Positions 39,442 through 48,089 of a stretch of 64,000 nucleotides of DNA are shown here, piece after piece. The DNA comes from JBBQKG01 sp038326655. GTDB taxonomy: Bacteria; Actinomycetota; Thermoleophilia; Solirubrobacterales; JBBDJG01. The stretch covers positions 62,001 through 126,000 of the forward strand of contig JBBQKG010000001.1 in NCBI GenBank assembly GCA_038326655.1, given 5' to 3'. The translations under genes were made by a program, and so were the position numbers. Every line of letters starts with the position of its first letter. The stretch's first letter is position 1. The notes beneath the pieces are model-generated. The model was not told the DNA's origin and ran no database searches. It saw only the letters and a list, made by a program, of their open reading frames with translations.

Positions 39442-40469
39442 GCTGCACCTGCGGGAAGCGACGCGGTCTGCTCGGCGACGTCGTCGCCGAGGTCGAGCAT
39501 CGGCACCTCGAGCCTCACTGTGGTGCCCTTGCCGGGACGCGAGTCGACCTCGAGCACGCCGCCCACCAGCAGCGCCCGCTCGCGCATGCCGGACAGGCCG
39601 AGGCCCTTGCCCTCGTCGTCGAACGCGAAGCCGCTCCCGTTGTCGCTCACGATCAGCGTGACGGAAGGCCCCTGGCGCTCCAGGCTCACCTCGATGTGCA
39701 TCGCATCCGAGTGCCGGCCCGCGTTCACCAGCGCCTCCTGCGCGACGCGGTAGATCACGACCTGCATGGCGGAGGGAAGCTCGGCAAGCGTGGGGTCGGC
39801 CCAGAAGTGCACGCTCGCATCGCCACGGCGGTCCTGGACCTTCACCTGCGTGCGCAGTGCGGCGACGAGGCCGTGGTCGTCGAGTGCGGTCGGCCGGAGC
39901 TGCCGGGCGAGATCGAGCAGCTCACCCATCGCCCGGTTGGCGAGCTGCTTCGTCTCCGCGAGCTCGGCGCGCAGCGCCGCGGGCGCATCCTGGGCGGCCG
40001 CCTCGATCCGGAGCAGCAGCGCGGTGAGGGCCTGGTTGACCTCGTCGTGGAGGTCGCGCGCGATCCGCTTGCGCTCCTCCTCCTGGGCTTGGAGCACCAT
40101 CTCGCCCGACCGGCGGCGCTCGCCCTCGAGGCGCTCCAGCATGCGGTTGAAGGTCGCCGCGAGCCGCTGGATGTCGGTCGACACGCCGGGCAGGTCGGCG
40201 TCGAGCTCGAGCCGTCGCCCGGGGCGGGAGAGGTCGACCCGCTCCATCATCGCGAGCAAGCGGTCCAGCGGCTCGAACCGCCTTCTCAGCAGCAGCGTGT
40301 TGAGCAGGAACGTCAGCACCAGCGTCATCACGAGGATCAGGAACTGCCAGCGCTGGTGGGAGATCGACAGATCGAGCCCGGAGGCGACGCTCGCGACGAA
40401 GATCCCCGCGGTCACCATCAGCAGGTTGAGCGCCAGGATCTGGCTCAGGAGCGAGGGTCTCTTCATCAC
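39438..40469 (-). CDS. Sensor histidine kinase, HisKA_3/NarX type
   Basis: 343 residues. Two transmembrane helices (about 10-32 and 43-62) frame a very short outer loop, then a HAMP-like segment (RRRFEPLDRLLAMMERVDLS), dimerisation domain EEERKRIARDLHDEVNQALT with the phosphorylated His, and an ATPase domain (EALVNAGRHSDA, VSDNGSGFAFDDEGKGLGLS GMRER). With so little outside the cell it may sense the membrane or a partner protein. Paired with the response regulator. Confidence 0.93.
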   Translation of the reverse strand: MMKRPSLLSQILALNLLMVTAGIFVASVASGLDLSISHQRWQFLILVMTLVLTFLLNTLLLRRRFEPLDRLLAMMERVDLSRPGRRLELDADLPGVSTDIQRLAATFNRMLERLEGERRRSGEMVLQAQEEERKRIARDLHDEVNQALTALLLRIEAAAQDAPAALRAELAETKQLANRAMGELLDLARQLRPTALDDHGLVAALRTQVKVQDRRGDASVHFWADPTLAELPSAMQVVIYRVAQEALVNAGRHSDAMHIEVSLERQGPSVTLIVSDNGSGFAFDDEGKGLGLSGMRERALLVGGVLEVDSRPGKGTTVRLEVPMLDLGDDVAEQTASLPAGAA

Positions 40470-40619
40470 CTTGGTGCGCCCGGGCCGCGATTGGGGTGCC
40501 GCCGGGCCTCGAATCGGGTCCGCACCCGATACCCCGAAACGACCCGATGGACGATACTCGTACTCGGCATGGCAGCTTCTCCTATGGGCATGAACGCCCC
40601 GGCAGCACTGGTCGGAGAC

Positions 40620-41474
40620 ATGAATCAGGTAACACAGACAAACTGGAAGGCGGGGATTCGCACGACGGTGCTGCTTGCCACGCTGACCGGCATCCTGGTC
40701 GGGCTCGGCGCGCTGATCGGCGGCCCGGGCGGCGCAGGGCTGTTCCTCGGCATCGGGCTTTTGATCAACCTGGGCTCGTACTGGTTTTCGGACAAGATCG
40801 CGCTCAAAATGAGTCGTGCGCAGCCACTTTCAGAGGAAGAGGCGCCGCGGCTCCACCAGATCGTTCGCGAGCTGGCGTTCTCGGCCGGCATTCCGATGCC
40901 GCGCCTCTACATGATTCCGGCCGACCAGCCGAACGCCTTTGCCACGGGCCGTAACCCGAAGCATTCGGCCGTTGCGGTCACGCGCGGGATCACGCAGCTG
41001 CTGAGCGAGGCGGAGCTCCGTGGCGTGCTCTCCCACGAGCTCGCCCACATCCGCAACCGGGACGTGCTCACGACCAGCATCGCGGCCGCGATCGGCGGCG
41101 CGATCACCTGGCTCGCCTACATGCTGCTCTGGTTCGGCGACGACGACAGCCCGTTCGGGCTCGTCGGAGCGCTCGCGATGATGCTGCTCGCGCCGCTCGC
41201 CGCGAGCCTGATCCAGCTCGGCATCTCGCGCCAGCGCGAGTATTCGGCCGACGCCACGGGCGCTCGCATCGCGGGCAGCTCCAACGCGCTCGCCGACGCG
41301 CTCGAGCGGCTCGAGGCCGGCGCCAAGGCGATGCCGATGCAGGTCAACTCGGCCGCGGAGCCGCTCTTCATCGTGAAGCCGTTCAGCGGCGGCGGCGTGG
41401 CGGCGCTCTTCTCGACTCACCCCCCGATCGAGGAGCGCGTGCGCCGGCTTCGGACGATGGGAGTCGGAGCGTAG
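40620..41474 (+). CDS. htpX: Membrane zinc metalloprotease HtpX
   Basis: About 284 residues from ATG 40620 (upstream in-frame ATGs at 40569, 40584 and 40590 are possible). M48 family: zinc motif LSHELAHIRNRD, the glutamate in QREYSADATGARIAG and STHPPIEERVRRLR near the end, with helices at about 12-45 and 155-200. It degrades damaged membrane proteins. Divergent from the kinase; a strong terminator follows. Confidence 0.95.
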   Translation: MNQVTQTNWKAGIRTTVLLATLTGILVGLGALIGGPGGAGLFLGIGLLINLGSYWFSDKIALKMSRAQPLSEEEAPRLHQIVRELAFSAGIPMPRLYMIPADQPNAFATGRNPKHSAVAVTRGITQLLSEAELRGVLSHELAHIRNRDVLTTSIAAAIGGAITWLAYMLLWFGDDDSPFGLVGALAMMLLAPLAASLIQLGISRQREYSADATGARIAGSSNALADALERLEAGAKAMPMQVNSAAEPLFIVKPFSGGGVAALFSTHPPIEERVRRLRTMGVGA

Positions 41475-41531
41475 GAAAGACTTCATAGCCGGGCTCCGAT
41501 CGCGGAGCTTCGGCAACATGAAGGGGGCTGT

Positions 41532-41569
41532 GGCGGCGGCGCTGGTAGAAGCGCCGCCGCCCTTTTTTT
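41532..41569 (+). terminator. Intrinsic terminator after htpX
   Basis: GGCGGCGGCGCT (41532-41543), loop GGTAGA, AGCGCCGCCGCC (41550-41561), then C and seven T. Twelve perfect pairs and a long T-run: a textbook rho-independent terminator. Confidence 0.92.
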
Positions 41570-41604
41570 CGGCGCGACTGGCCCGTCGTGGCGGGCGGCA
41601 AAGT

Positions 41605-42034
41605 ATGCGGCTCGTGTCGTCGCGGCGGATAGCCGGCCTCGCCGGCCTGACAGTGCTCGCAACGATGATCGCGATCGTCGCGATCACGCCGGGCAACGTT
41701 CCGGGCGTCCGGGACTCCGCACCGGCGATCACCGCGTTCGTGCACGCCCACCGCGGCGCGCTGCTGGCGGCCAGCTGGCTGGTCGCGCTGGTGGGGCGGT
41801 GCGTTTCCCGTGTTCGTGGTCGCCTTGCGGGACTCGCTTCCCGAGCGCGGAGGGCTGTTCGGCACGATCGGGCTGGTGGGCGGGATCCTCGAGGCGGCCG
41901 GCATCATGGTGATCGCCGTGCTGCTGGCGATCGCGGCCTGCGGGAGCTGTCGTGCAGGCGCCGGAATCCGAGGTAAAACGGCCCTGGACAGCGCCCCTGC
42001 GCTGCTATATTTGGTGAACTGCAATCGGATTTAG
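41605..42034 (+). pseudogene. Frameshifted and shortened DUF4386-like membrane protein
   Basis: The first frame from ATG 41605 reads RIAGLAGLTVLATMIAIVAI and APAITAFVHAHRGALLAASW LVALVG, then loses sense at a GGGG run (41793-41796). The next frame continues PVFVVALRDSLPERGGLFGT and GGILEAAGIMVIAVLLAIAA to a stop at 42034. One extra G would join them. Even joined (about 142 residues) it is shorter than related four-or-more-helix proteins (near 200), so a decayed gene is likely, though a sequencing error at the G-run is possible. Confidence 0.65.
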
Positions 42035-42074
42035 GGGTTTTCCCCGGTTTCAACGTTTTCCGAGAGGTAGCGAG

Positions 42075-43259
42075 ATGCGCACAGGCAGCCAGCTGATCAA
42101 GGACATACGCGCGAAGGTCGATCAGGTGGACCCGTCGGAGGTCCACGAGCTCCAGGCCCGCAACGGCGCAGAGCCCGATTTCGTGGTCGTCGACGTGCGC
42201 GAGCAGGCCGAATGGGACCAGGGGCACATCCCCGGCGCGATCCACATTCCGCGCAGCTATTTGGAGTCGCGCTTCGAGAACTTCGTGCCCGAGCGTGACA
42301 AGAAGATCGTGCTCTACTGCGCCACCGGCCAGCGCTCGGCGCTTGCCGCCAACACGCTCGAGGAGCAGATGGGCTACGAGGACGTCGCCTCCATGAACGG
42401 CGGCTTCGTGCTCTGGAAGGACCGTGGCTACGAGTTCGACCGTCCCCGGATCCTGACTCCCGAGCAGCAGGAGCGCTACTCGCGCCACCTGCTGGTCCCG
42501 GAGGTGGGCAGCGAGGGCCAGCAGAAACTGCTCGACGCGAAGGTTCTGCTGATCGGCGCGGGCGGGCTCGGCTCGCCGGCGGCGCTCTACCTCGCGGCTG
42601 CCGGCGTCGGCACCCTCGGGATCGTCGACGACGACGTCGTCGACCTCACGAACCTGCAGCGGCAGGTGATCCACACCACCGCGCGGATCGGCGAGCCCAA
42701 GGTCGAGTCGGCCCGGAAGACGATCGAGGCCCTCAACCCGGACGTCGAGGTGATCGGCTACCAGACGCGGCTCGACCGGCACAACGTGCTCGACCTGATC
42801 CGCGACTACGACGTGATCGTCGACGGCGCCGACAACTTCCCGACGCGCTACCTCCTGAACGACGCGGCGGTCCGCGAGCGCACGCCCGTGGTCCACGCCT
42901 CGATCCTCGGCTTCGACGGCCAGCTGACCGTCTTCGTCCCCTACGAGGGGCCGTGCTACCGCTGCCTCTACCCGCAGCCGCCGCCTGCTGATCTCGCGCC
43001 CTCCTGCGGCGCCAACGGGGTCCTGGGCGTGCTGCCCGGGATCATGGGCCTGCTGCAGGCCAACGAGGTGATCAAGCTGATCATCGGCGCGGGCGAGCCG
43101 CTTGTCGGCCGGCTGCTGCTGTTCGAGGCGCTGACGACGCAGTTCACCGAGCTGAAGGTCCGTCGCGACGCGGAGGGCTGCCCGGTCTGCGGCGATGGCG
43201 TCGATCTCGGAGCGGTGGAGTTCGAGGACTACGAGGCGCTCTGCGCGGCCGCCGGCTGA
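42075..43259 (+). CDS. moeZ: Adenylyltransferase/sulfurtransferase MoeZ
   Basis: 394 residues. Here the rhodanese domain is N-terminal (about 30-125; active loop VLYCATGQRSAL) and the MoeB/ThiF adenylyltransferase is C-terminal (about 130-394; ATP site LIGAGGLGSPAALYLAAAGV, zinc pairs CYRC and CPVC). In Mycobacterium MoeZ the rhodanese is at the other end, so the domain order is swapped. It activates CysO as an acyl-adenylate and adds sulfur. AGAGGTAG precedes the ATG. Confidence 0.93.
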   Translation: MRTGSQLIKDIRAKVDQVDPSEVHELQARNGAEPDFVVVDVREQAEWDQGHIPGAIHIPRSYLESRFENFVPERDKKIVLYCATGQRSALAANTLEEQMGYEDVASMNGGFVLWKDRGYEFDRPRILTPEQQERYSRHLLVPEVGSEGQQKLLDAKVLLIGAGGLGSPAALYLAAAGVGTLGIVDDDVVDLTNLQRQVIHTTARIGEPKVESARKTIEALNPDVEVIGYQTRLDRHNVLDLIRDYDVIVDGADNFPTRYLLNDAAVRERTPVVHASILGFDGQLTVFVPYEGPCYRCLYPQPPPADLAPSCGANGVLGVLPGIMGLLQANEVIKLIIGAGEPLVGRLLLFEALTTQFTELKVRRDAEGCPVCGDGVDLGAVEFEDYEALCAAAG

Positions 43260-43290
43260 GCCAGCCGCCGCTCCGTTAACTTACGCCGCG

Positions 43291-43563
43291 ATGGCGACCG
43301 TCAAGATTCCACCGGTGCTGCGCCCGTCAGTGAGCGGGATGAGCGAGGTGCAGGTCGAGGGCAGCACGGTCGGGGAGGTGCTGCACGGCCTCGCGGGCGA
43401 GCACCCCGGCACCGAGGGCCAGCTCTTCTCGAGCGAAGGCGAGCTCAACCGATACGTGAACGTCTACGTGAACGACGAGGACGTGCGCGTCCAGGACGGC
43501 CTCGAGACGGGCGTCGGCGCTGGCGACACGGTCGTGATCCTTCCGGCGATGGCCGGAGGGTAG
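43291..43563 (+). CDS. cysO: Sulfur carrier protein CysO
   Basis: 90 residues, ubiquitin-like MoaD/ThiS fold ending in the Gly-Gly needed for thiocarboxylation (VVILPAMAGG). ATVKIPPVLRPSVSG and LNRYVNVYVNDEDVR match CysO. It donates sulfur to CysM. 31 bases after moeZ. Confidence 0.93.
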   Translation: MATVKIPPVLRPSVSGMSEVQVEGSTVGEVLHGLAGEHPGTEGQLFSSEGELNRYVNVYVNDEDVRVQDGLETGVGAGDTVVILPAMAGG

Positions 43564-43592
43564 AAAAACCCGGCCGGACTACACTTCGCACA

Positions 43593-44558
43593 ATGCTTCA
43601 AGCACGGCCAGTGAGGGAGCCCGGCAAGTGCTGCCCCGACATTGTCGGGGTGATCGGCAACACGCCGATCGTCGAGCTGAAGCGGCTCGCGCCCAAGGAA
43701 GGCGTGCGCCTGTTCGCAAAGCTCGAGTTCTACAACCCGACCGGCTCCGTCAAGGACCGCGTCGCGAAATCGATGATCGAGCGCGCCGAGGCCGAGGGCG
43801 CGATCCAGCCGGGCCAGCACATCCTCGAGCCTACCTCCGGGAACACCGGCATCTCGCTGGGCTTGATCTGCCGCCTCAAGGGCTACCCGCTCACGGTCGT
43901 GATGCCCGAGAACGTCACCGAGGAGCGCTCGCGGCTGCTCGAGATGTACGGCGCCGAGATCGTGTACTCGGAAGGTGCGAAGGGCTCCAACGGCGCGGTC
44001 GAGAAGGCGCTCGACTTGGCGGAGAAAAACCCGCACTTCTACATGCCCTACCAGTACGGCAACCAGGCCAATCCCGACGCGCACTACTACGGCACCGCCG
44101 AGGAGATCATCGAGGAGCTCGACGAGGTGACCGCGTTCGTGGCGGGCCTCGGCACCGGTGGCACGCTGATGGGCAACGGCCGCCGGCTGAAGGAGCACGA
44201 CCCCTCCACCAAGATCGTCGCCGCGGAGCCGCTCCAGGGCGAGGACGTGCAGGGCCTGCGCTCGCTCGACGACGGATTCATCCCGCCGATCATCGACATC
44301 TCCCTGCTCGACCGGAAGATCCTCGTGTCGAACCGGGACGGCATCATCTGGACCCGGAAGCTCTTCTACGAGGAGGGCATCTTCGCGGGCGTCTCCTCGG
44401 GTGCGATCGCCTCCGTGGCGGCGCGCGTGGCCGGCGAGCTGGACGAGGGCAACGTGATCTTCATCGTCGCCGACGGCGGCGACAAGTACCTCTCCGCGGG
44501 CCTGTGGACGAAGCCCGTCGACGAGCTCGAGGCGGTCGACTCCACCGTTTGGTGGTAG
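43593..44558 (+). CDS. cysM: O-phosphoserine sulfhydrylase CysM
   Basis: 321 residues. PLP Lys in NPTGSVKDRVAKSMIERAEA, the phosphate loop TSGNTGISLGL and GLGTGGTLMGNGRRLK. The company of CysO and Mec and the C-terminal TVWW tail match the CysM that uses O-phosphoserine and CysO-thiocarboxylate instead of sulfide. 29 bases after cysO. Confidence 0.94.
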   Translation: MLQARPVREPGKCCPDIVGVIGNTPIVELKRLAPKEGVRLFAKLEFYNPTGSVKDRVAKSMIERAEAEGAIQPGQHILEPTSGNTGISLGLICRLKGYPLTVVMPENVTEERSRLLEMYGAEIVYSEGAKGSNGAVEKALDLAEKNPHFYMPYQYGNQANPDAHYYGTAEEIIEELDEVTAFVAGLGTGGTLMGNGRRLKEHDPSTKIVAAEPLQGEDVQGLRSLDDGFIPPIIDISLLDRKILVSNRDGIIWTRKLFYEEGIFAGVSSGAIASVAARVAGELDEGNVIFIVADGGDKYLSAGLWTKPVDELEAVDSTVWW

Positions 44559-44562
44559 CGGC

Positions 44563-44964
44563 GTGCGGATCTCCCGCACGCTCCTGGACGAGATCCTTCG
44601 CCACGCCCGCGAAGAGTTCCCGAACGAGTGCTGCGGGATCGTCGCGACCAGCGACGGCGCCGCCACGAAGGTCTTCCCGGCCGAGAACATCCATCACAGC
44701 CCGACTCGTTTCGAGATCGACGGGCGTCAGGTGATGCGGATCCAGTCGGCGGCAGACGAGCAGGGGTGGGACCTGGGCTCGATCTACCACTCGCACACGA
44801 GGACCGGTGCCTACCCCTCTCAGACCGACGTCAACTTCGCCCAGAACTGGCCGGGGATGGTCTGGCTGATCGTCTCCCTCGAGGATCCCGAGCGGCCGAG
44901 CGTGCGCACGTTCGAGATCGACGGGGGGGCGATCTCCGAGCGCGATCTGTCGGTCGCGGATTAG
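44563..44964 (+). CDS. mec: CysO-cysteine peptidase Mec
   Basis: 133 residues from GTG 44563. JAB/MPN metalloprotease with zinc motif SIYHSHTRTGAYPSQTDVNF (HxH, then S and D) and the upstream Glu in REEFPNECCGI. It releases cysteine from CysO. Four bases after cysM, so the pathway is complete in one operon. Confidence 0.93.
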   Translation: MRISRTLLDEILRHAREEFPNECCGIVATSDGAATKVFPAENIHHSPTRFEIDGRQVMRIQSAADEQGWDLGSIYHSHTRTGAYPSQTDVNFAQNWPGMVWLIVSLEDPERPSVRTFEIDGGAISERDLSVAD

Positions 44965-45488
44965 TGGCCTCGAACCCGTCGCAGCCGCTCGCCTGTCCCC
45001 GCTGCGCCACACGCTACTCCCTCGACGAGCGGTTCTGCACCGACTGCGGGATGCCGCTCACCTATGCCGGCCGCGTCGACGTCACCGAGCCGGCGAGCGG
45101 TGTCCGTGAGCGGGCCCGCAAGGTGAAGCCGGAGTACACGCGCGGCGACCTGCGGCGGGTGGCGACCGCACGCCACCAACCGGAAGCCGAGCTGATCCAG
45201 ATGCTGCTGCTCGAGGAGGGCGTGCCGAGCACGCTCAAGCGTTCGGCCGGCTTCGACGTGCCCGACTTCCTCGCCGCCGGGCCGCGCGACGTGCTGGTGC
45301 CGGAGTCCGGGCTGGGGATCGCGCGAGAGGTGCTGCGCGAGAGCGAGATCTCGGCGAGTCCCGATGCCAGCGTGCCGGCGCCCTACGCAACCACCGGGCG
45401 CCCGATCGCGCGCCTCTTCCTCGGGCTGGTGGCCGGCGCCGCGGTGCTCGGCCTCCTGCTCTGGGTCGTGCTCGTCCTCAACTCCTGA
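44964..45488 (+). CDS. Zinc-ribbon, DUF2007-like, single-helix membrane protein
   Basis: 174 residues; GTG 44964 overlaps the mec stop (TAGTG). N-terminal zinc ribbon CPRCATRYSLDERFCTDCG, a central DUF2007-like domain (QPEAELIQMLLLEEGVPSTL, DVLVPESGLGIAREVLRESE) and a C-terminal helix (ARLFLGLVAGAAVLGLLLWV). Co-expressed with the cysteine genes; the role is unknown. Confidence 0.8.
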   Translation: MASNPSQPLACPRCATRYSLDERFCTDCGMPLTYAGRVDVTEPASGVRERARKVKPEYTRGDLRRVATARHQPEAELIQMLLLEEGVPSTLKRSAGFDVPDFLAAGPRDVLVPESGLGIAREVLRESEISASPDASVPAPYATTGRPIARLFLGLVAGAAVLGLLLWVVLVLNS

Positions 45489-46267
45489 GCGGCGTGACGC
45501 CCGCGCGGGGCGAGGCGAGGCGCTCGATGTGGGAGCGCCAGAGCGAAACCAGCTCGGTGCTCGAGACATCCAGCGCCGACTCGAGCGCGCCCACGGGATC
45601 CTTCGCGGGCTGACGAGCGAGCCGCACCGAGGCGGCCTCGCCCTTCCGGCGCGCGAGCAGGTCGAAGACCGCGCCCGCGACGAGCGGGGCGTCGCGCCGC
45701 GAGGGCGGGAATCGCACCGGCCCCTCACGGAGGCGGATCGCGAGCGCGGGACGCAGAAGCGGGACCTGCCCCGAAAGATATTGGCCGATGCCCTCGAGGA
45801 CCCACGGCGCGCGCAGGAGCGTGCGCGCGGTGCGCGGCCGGAAGGGGGGAGGAAGCAGGGGGTTGTCGGTGCCCGCCACCAGCATCGTGTAGACCCGCAG
45901 CGGCGTGAGCAGCAGCGCTTCGAGCGAGTCGGGCCCGCCGGCCACCTCACGCAGGCGCTCGGGCGCCAGCACGTGGACCTCCGCGGCGGAGAACCAACCC
46001 GTCATGTAACGGCGGGCGGCCGGCGACGCGAGCCGGCGTGCGACCGGGAGCCACGGCTGGGCGAGTGCAAGCTGCAGCCAGGAATCGTGAAGCACGACCG
46101 TGACGTTCGCGGGCAGGCGCGGATAGAGCTCACGAAGCCGCGCGCGACTCGAGCGCATCCAGGACGGCCTCGGCGTCCTCCGCGTGCGCCCCCTCGTGGC
46201 GGGCGGCGAAACTCGGCGAGGCTGTCTCGACCCAGACCACCGGCGGATTATCGCGCCGCCATCTCAA
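45478..46267 (-). pseudogene. Frameshifted gene, degenerate gluzincin-like protein
   Basis: The minus strand reads RWRRDNPPVVWVETASPSFA ... EDAEAVLDALESR from about 46267 (TTG), then changes frame at a CG repeat (46138-46147) and goes on from ATG 46158 as SSRARLRELYPRLPANVTVV LHDSW to 45478. Restoring one CG dinucleotide makes one protein of about 262 residues. The later part (APWVLEGIGQYLSGQVP) resembles the helix after HExxH in M1-like peptidases, but no HExxH is visible. Either a real frameshift or a miscount in the CG run; the downstream part could still be made alone. The 3' end overlaps the convergent zinc-ribbon gene by 11 bases. Confidence 0.6.
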
Positions 46268-47216
46268 GCTCGTAGTCGAGCTCCGTGCGCACCCCGAGCC
46301 GGTGCATGACCTCGTTCGCCTCGTCGAGCGAGCCGGTCTCGAGCACCGCCTCGGCGAGTCGCACGACCGCGGCGACCGCGGCCTCCGGGTCGAAGTAGAA
46401 GGTGAGCGCGCCGATCGGCGAGAGCGGCACGTGGCGGCGCCCGTCGCGGATCGCAGCGGTGCCGATCTCGCCTCGCGCGCAGCGAACCGCCTGCGCGCTC
46501 GCCTCGGTCGGCACCTCCGCGGCTGCCCGGTCGAGCTCGTCGGCCGTCGCCAGGCTCATGCCCTCGGTACCGAGCAGCGCTCCGGCGGCGCCCAGGCGGG
46601 CGACGCGGTCGAGCAGCTCGTCGAGCGTCAGCTCGCCGTCACAGCCCGGTCCGAACACGGCTCCGGCGACCCGGACGCCGCGTCGCTGCAGGTGCACGCC
46701 CGCGGCCAGCATGACCGCGTCGCAGAGCGGGCTCGCCAGGCCTGGCTCGGAGCCGTCGGCGAGCACGTCGCCGCCCACGTCGACGAGCAGCACGAGGTCG
46801 GCGCCGAGCGCGCCGGCGGCCTCCGCGATGCCGTCCGCGATCGCCCCCGGACCCACGTTGGGGTCGACCAGCAGGGTGTCCTGGCCCCGGAGCTTCGCCA
46901 TCCGGGACTCGGCGAACACGACGCCCCCTTCGGTTCGTGTGGCCGGGCCGGCCAGCACGACGCCCTCGCCCAGGCGGCGGCCGTCGAGAATCTCGCTCAC
47001 TCGCCGGGGGCCGGGGGCAGGGTCGATCGGACGGCGCTCCCACGTGACGCCGCCGAGCACGGCCGGCGTGCCGAGGCGCTCGCAAAGCAGCGCGCTCGCA
47101 AGCGCGCCCACCACGTCACCGCCACCGCCGATGCCGAGCACGATCGCCCGCTCGGCGGAGCGGATCAGCGTTTCGACCGGTCGGGCGGCGGCGGTGGGTG
47201 CGGGCCCGGGGCTCAG
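46248..47216 (-). CDS. DUF1152 family protein
   Basis: About 322 residues. ERAIVLGIGGGGDVVGALAS ALL begins a Rossmann-like domain; TEGMSLATADELDRAAAEVP and SPIGALTFYFDPEAA are typical of DUF1152. The start is unclear: no ATG/GTG/TTG lies near the conserved N-terminus except a GTG within IVLGIGG, and the frame is open into the upstream gene. A CTG at 47216 overlapping the upstream TGA is used here as a guess. Co-transcribed with the DUF1802 gene. Function unknown. Confidence 0.75.
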   Translation of the reverse strand: MSPGPAPTAAARPVETLIRSAERAIVLGIGGGGDVVGALASALLCERLGTPAVLGGVTWERRPIDPAPGPRRVSEILDGRRLGEGVVLAGPATRTEGGVVFAESRMAKLRGQDTLLVDPNVGPGAIADGIAEAAGALGADLVLLVDVGGDVLADGSEPGLASPLCDAVMLAAGVHLQRRGVRVAGAVFGPGCDGELTLDELLDRVARLGAAGALLGTEGMSLATADELDRAAAEVPTEASAQAVRCARGEIGTAAIRDGRRHVPLSPIGALTFYFDPEAAVAAVVRLAEAVLETGSLDEANEVMHRLGVRTELDYELEMAAR

Positions 47217-47857
47217 GCGAGGGTCGCGGCGCCGGCGAGCGCGCCGGCCTCTCGCACGATCGCCTCGATGCCCGATGCGGCTCGCTCGAATTCCTCGTCC
47301 GCGATCACCGGCGTGCCCTCGAAGGGAAGGTCGCGGTCGATCTCGACCCATGACCTGCAGCCCTCGTACTCGGGCCGTACGCGCACGGTGACCGGTCGCG
47401 GGATCCGGTAGACCCGCAGGACCAGCACGTGCAGCGGGTGGCGCGGCTTCCACCGCAGCCGCTTGAAGGCGTAGTCGGAGGTCCAGATGTGGAACGGGCT
47501 CAAGCCGTCCACGATCCTCGGATCGGCCACCTCGTAGTGCTCGTAGACCTCGGCCCAGGCCCGGATCCGGACGCGGTCGGGCTGCTCGATGCCCCCGTCC
47601 TGGATCAGCGCCTTGGGAGGCGGTTCAGCGTCGGTCCAGACCCCTTCCTCGAGTGCCCGGCGAAGCTCGGGGTGATGCGACTGGCGGACGAGGTTGTTCC
47701 GCTGGTGATCGAAGGTGGGGTAGAGGAAGAAGCGGTCGTGCTCGAGCTCGAAATGCCGGTTGTCCTCGCGGATCCCGCCCTTGCGCAGGGTGAGCAGCTG
47801 CTCGCCCTCGGCAAGCGCACGGACGGTTACGGCCCATTCTTTGAACGCGACTGGCAT
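47213..47857 (-). CDS. DUF1802 family protein
   Basis: 214 residues from ATG 47857: VAFKEWAVTVRALAEGEQLL TLRKGGIRE then HDRFFLYPTFDHQRNNLVR. These are the DUF1802 hallmarks. No function is known for the family. It is first in the transcript from the promoter at 47989-48016, with a leader of about 125 bases. Confidence 0.85.
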   Translation of the reverse strand: MPVAFKEWAVTVRALAEGEQLLTLRKGGIREDNRHFELEHDRFFLYPTFDHQRNNLVRQSHHPELRRALEEGVWTDAEPPPKALIQDGGIEQPDRVRIRAWAEVYEHYEVADPRIVDGLSPFHIWTSDYAFKRLRWKPRHPLHVLVLRVYRIPRPVTVRVRPEYEGCRSWVEIDRDLPFEGTPVIADEEFERAASGIEAIVREAGALAGAATLA

Positions 47858-47988
47858 AAGACTGCTTGGAAACGACTTTTTCCGTGTGCCCGCACCCTCG
47901 GCGCGGGCCCCTTCTCGGCTGGTCCGAGCGAGAGCGGGCCGTCCTTCAACCCGCAATGACCGGAAAAAAACGCTCCTACAGGTCGGAC

Positions 47989-48016
47989 ATTGTACGAACC
48001 TTCCACACAATTTCAA
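47989..48016 (-). promoter_or_regulatory. Promoter of the DUF1802-DUF1152 operon
   Basis: On the minus strand, TTGAAA (48016-48011), a 16-base spacer, then TACAAT (47994-47989). Good match to a housekeeping promoter. Confidence 0.6.
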
Positions 48017-48020
48017 ATCT

Positions 48021-48034
48021 TGATCGGCCGATCA
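48021..48034. promoter_or_regulatory. 14-base palindrome next to the -35 box, with a flanking inverted repeat
   Basis: TGATCGGCCGATCA is a perfect palindrome four bases upstream of the -35 box, a normal place for an activator site. It also overlaps one arm of a second inverted repeat, TCAGTCAACT (48032-48041) with AGTTGACTGA (48077-48086), just beyond the hyuB stop. Confidence 0.5.
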
Positions 48035-48089
48035 GTCAACTTTGCATACGCCCGACCGGTCAGCGGCCCGCACCGCAGTTGACTGAGTG

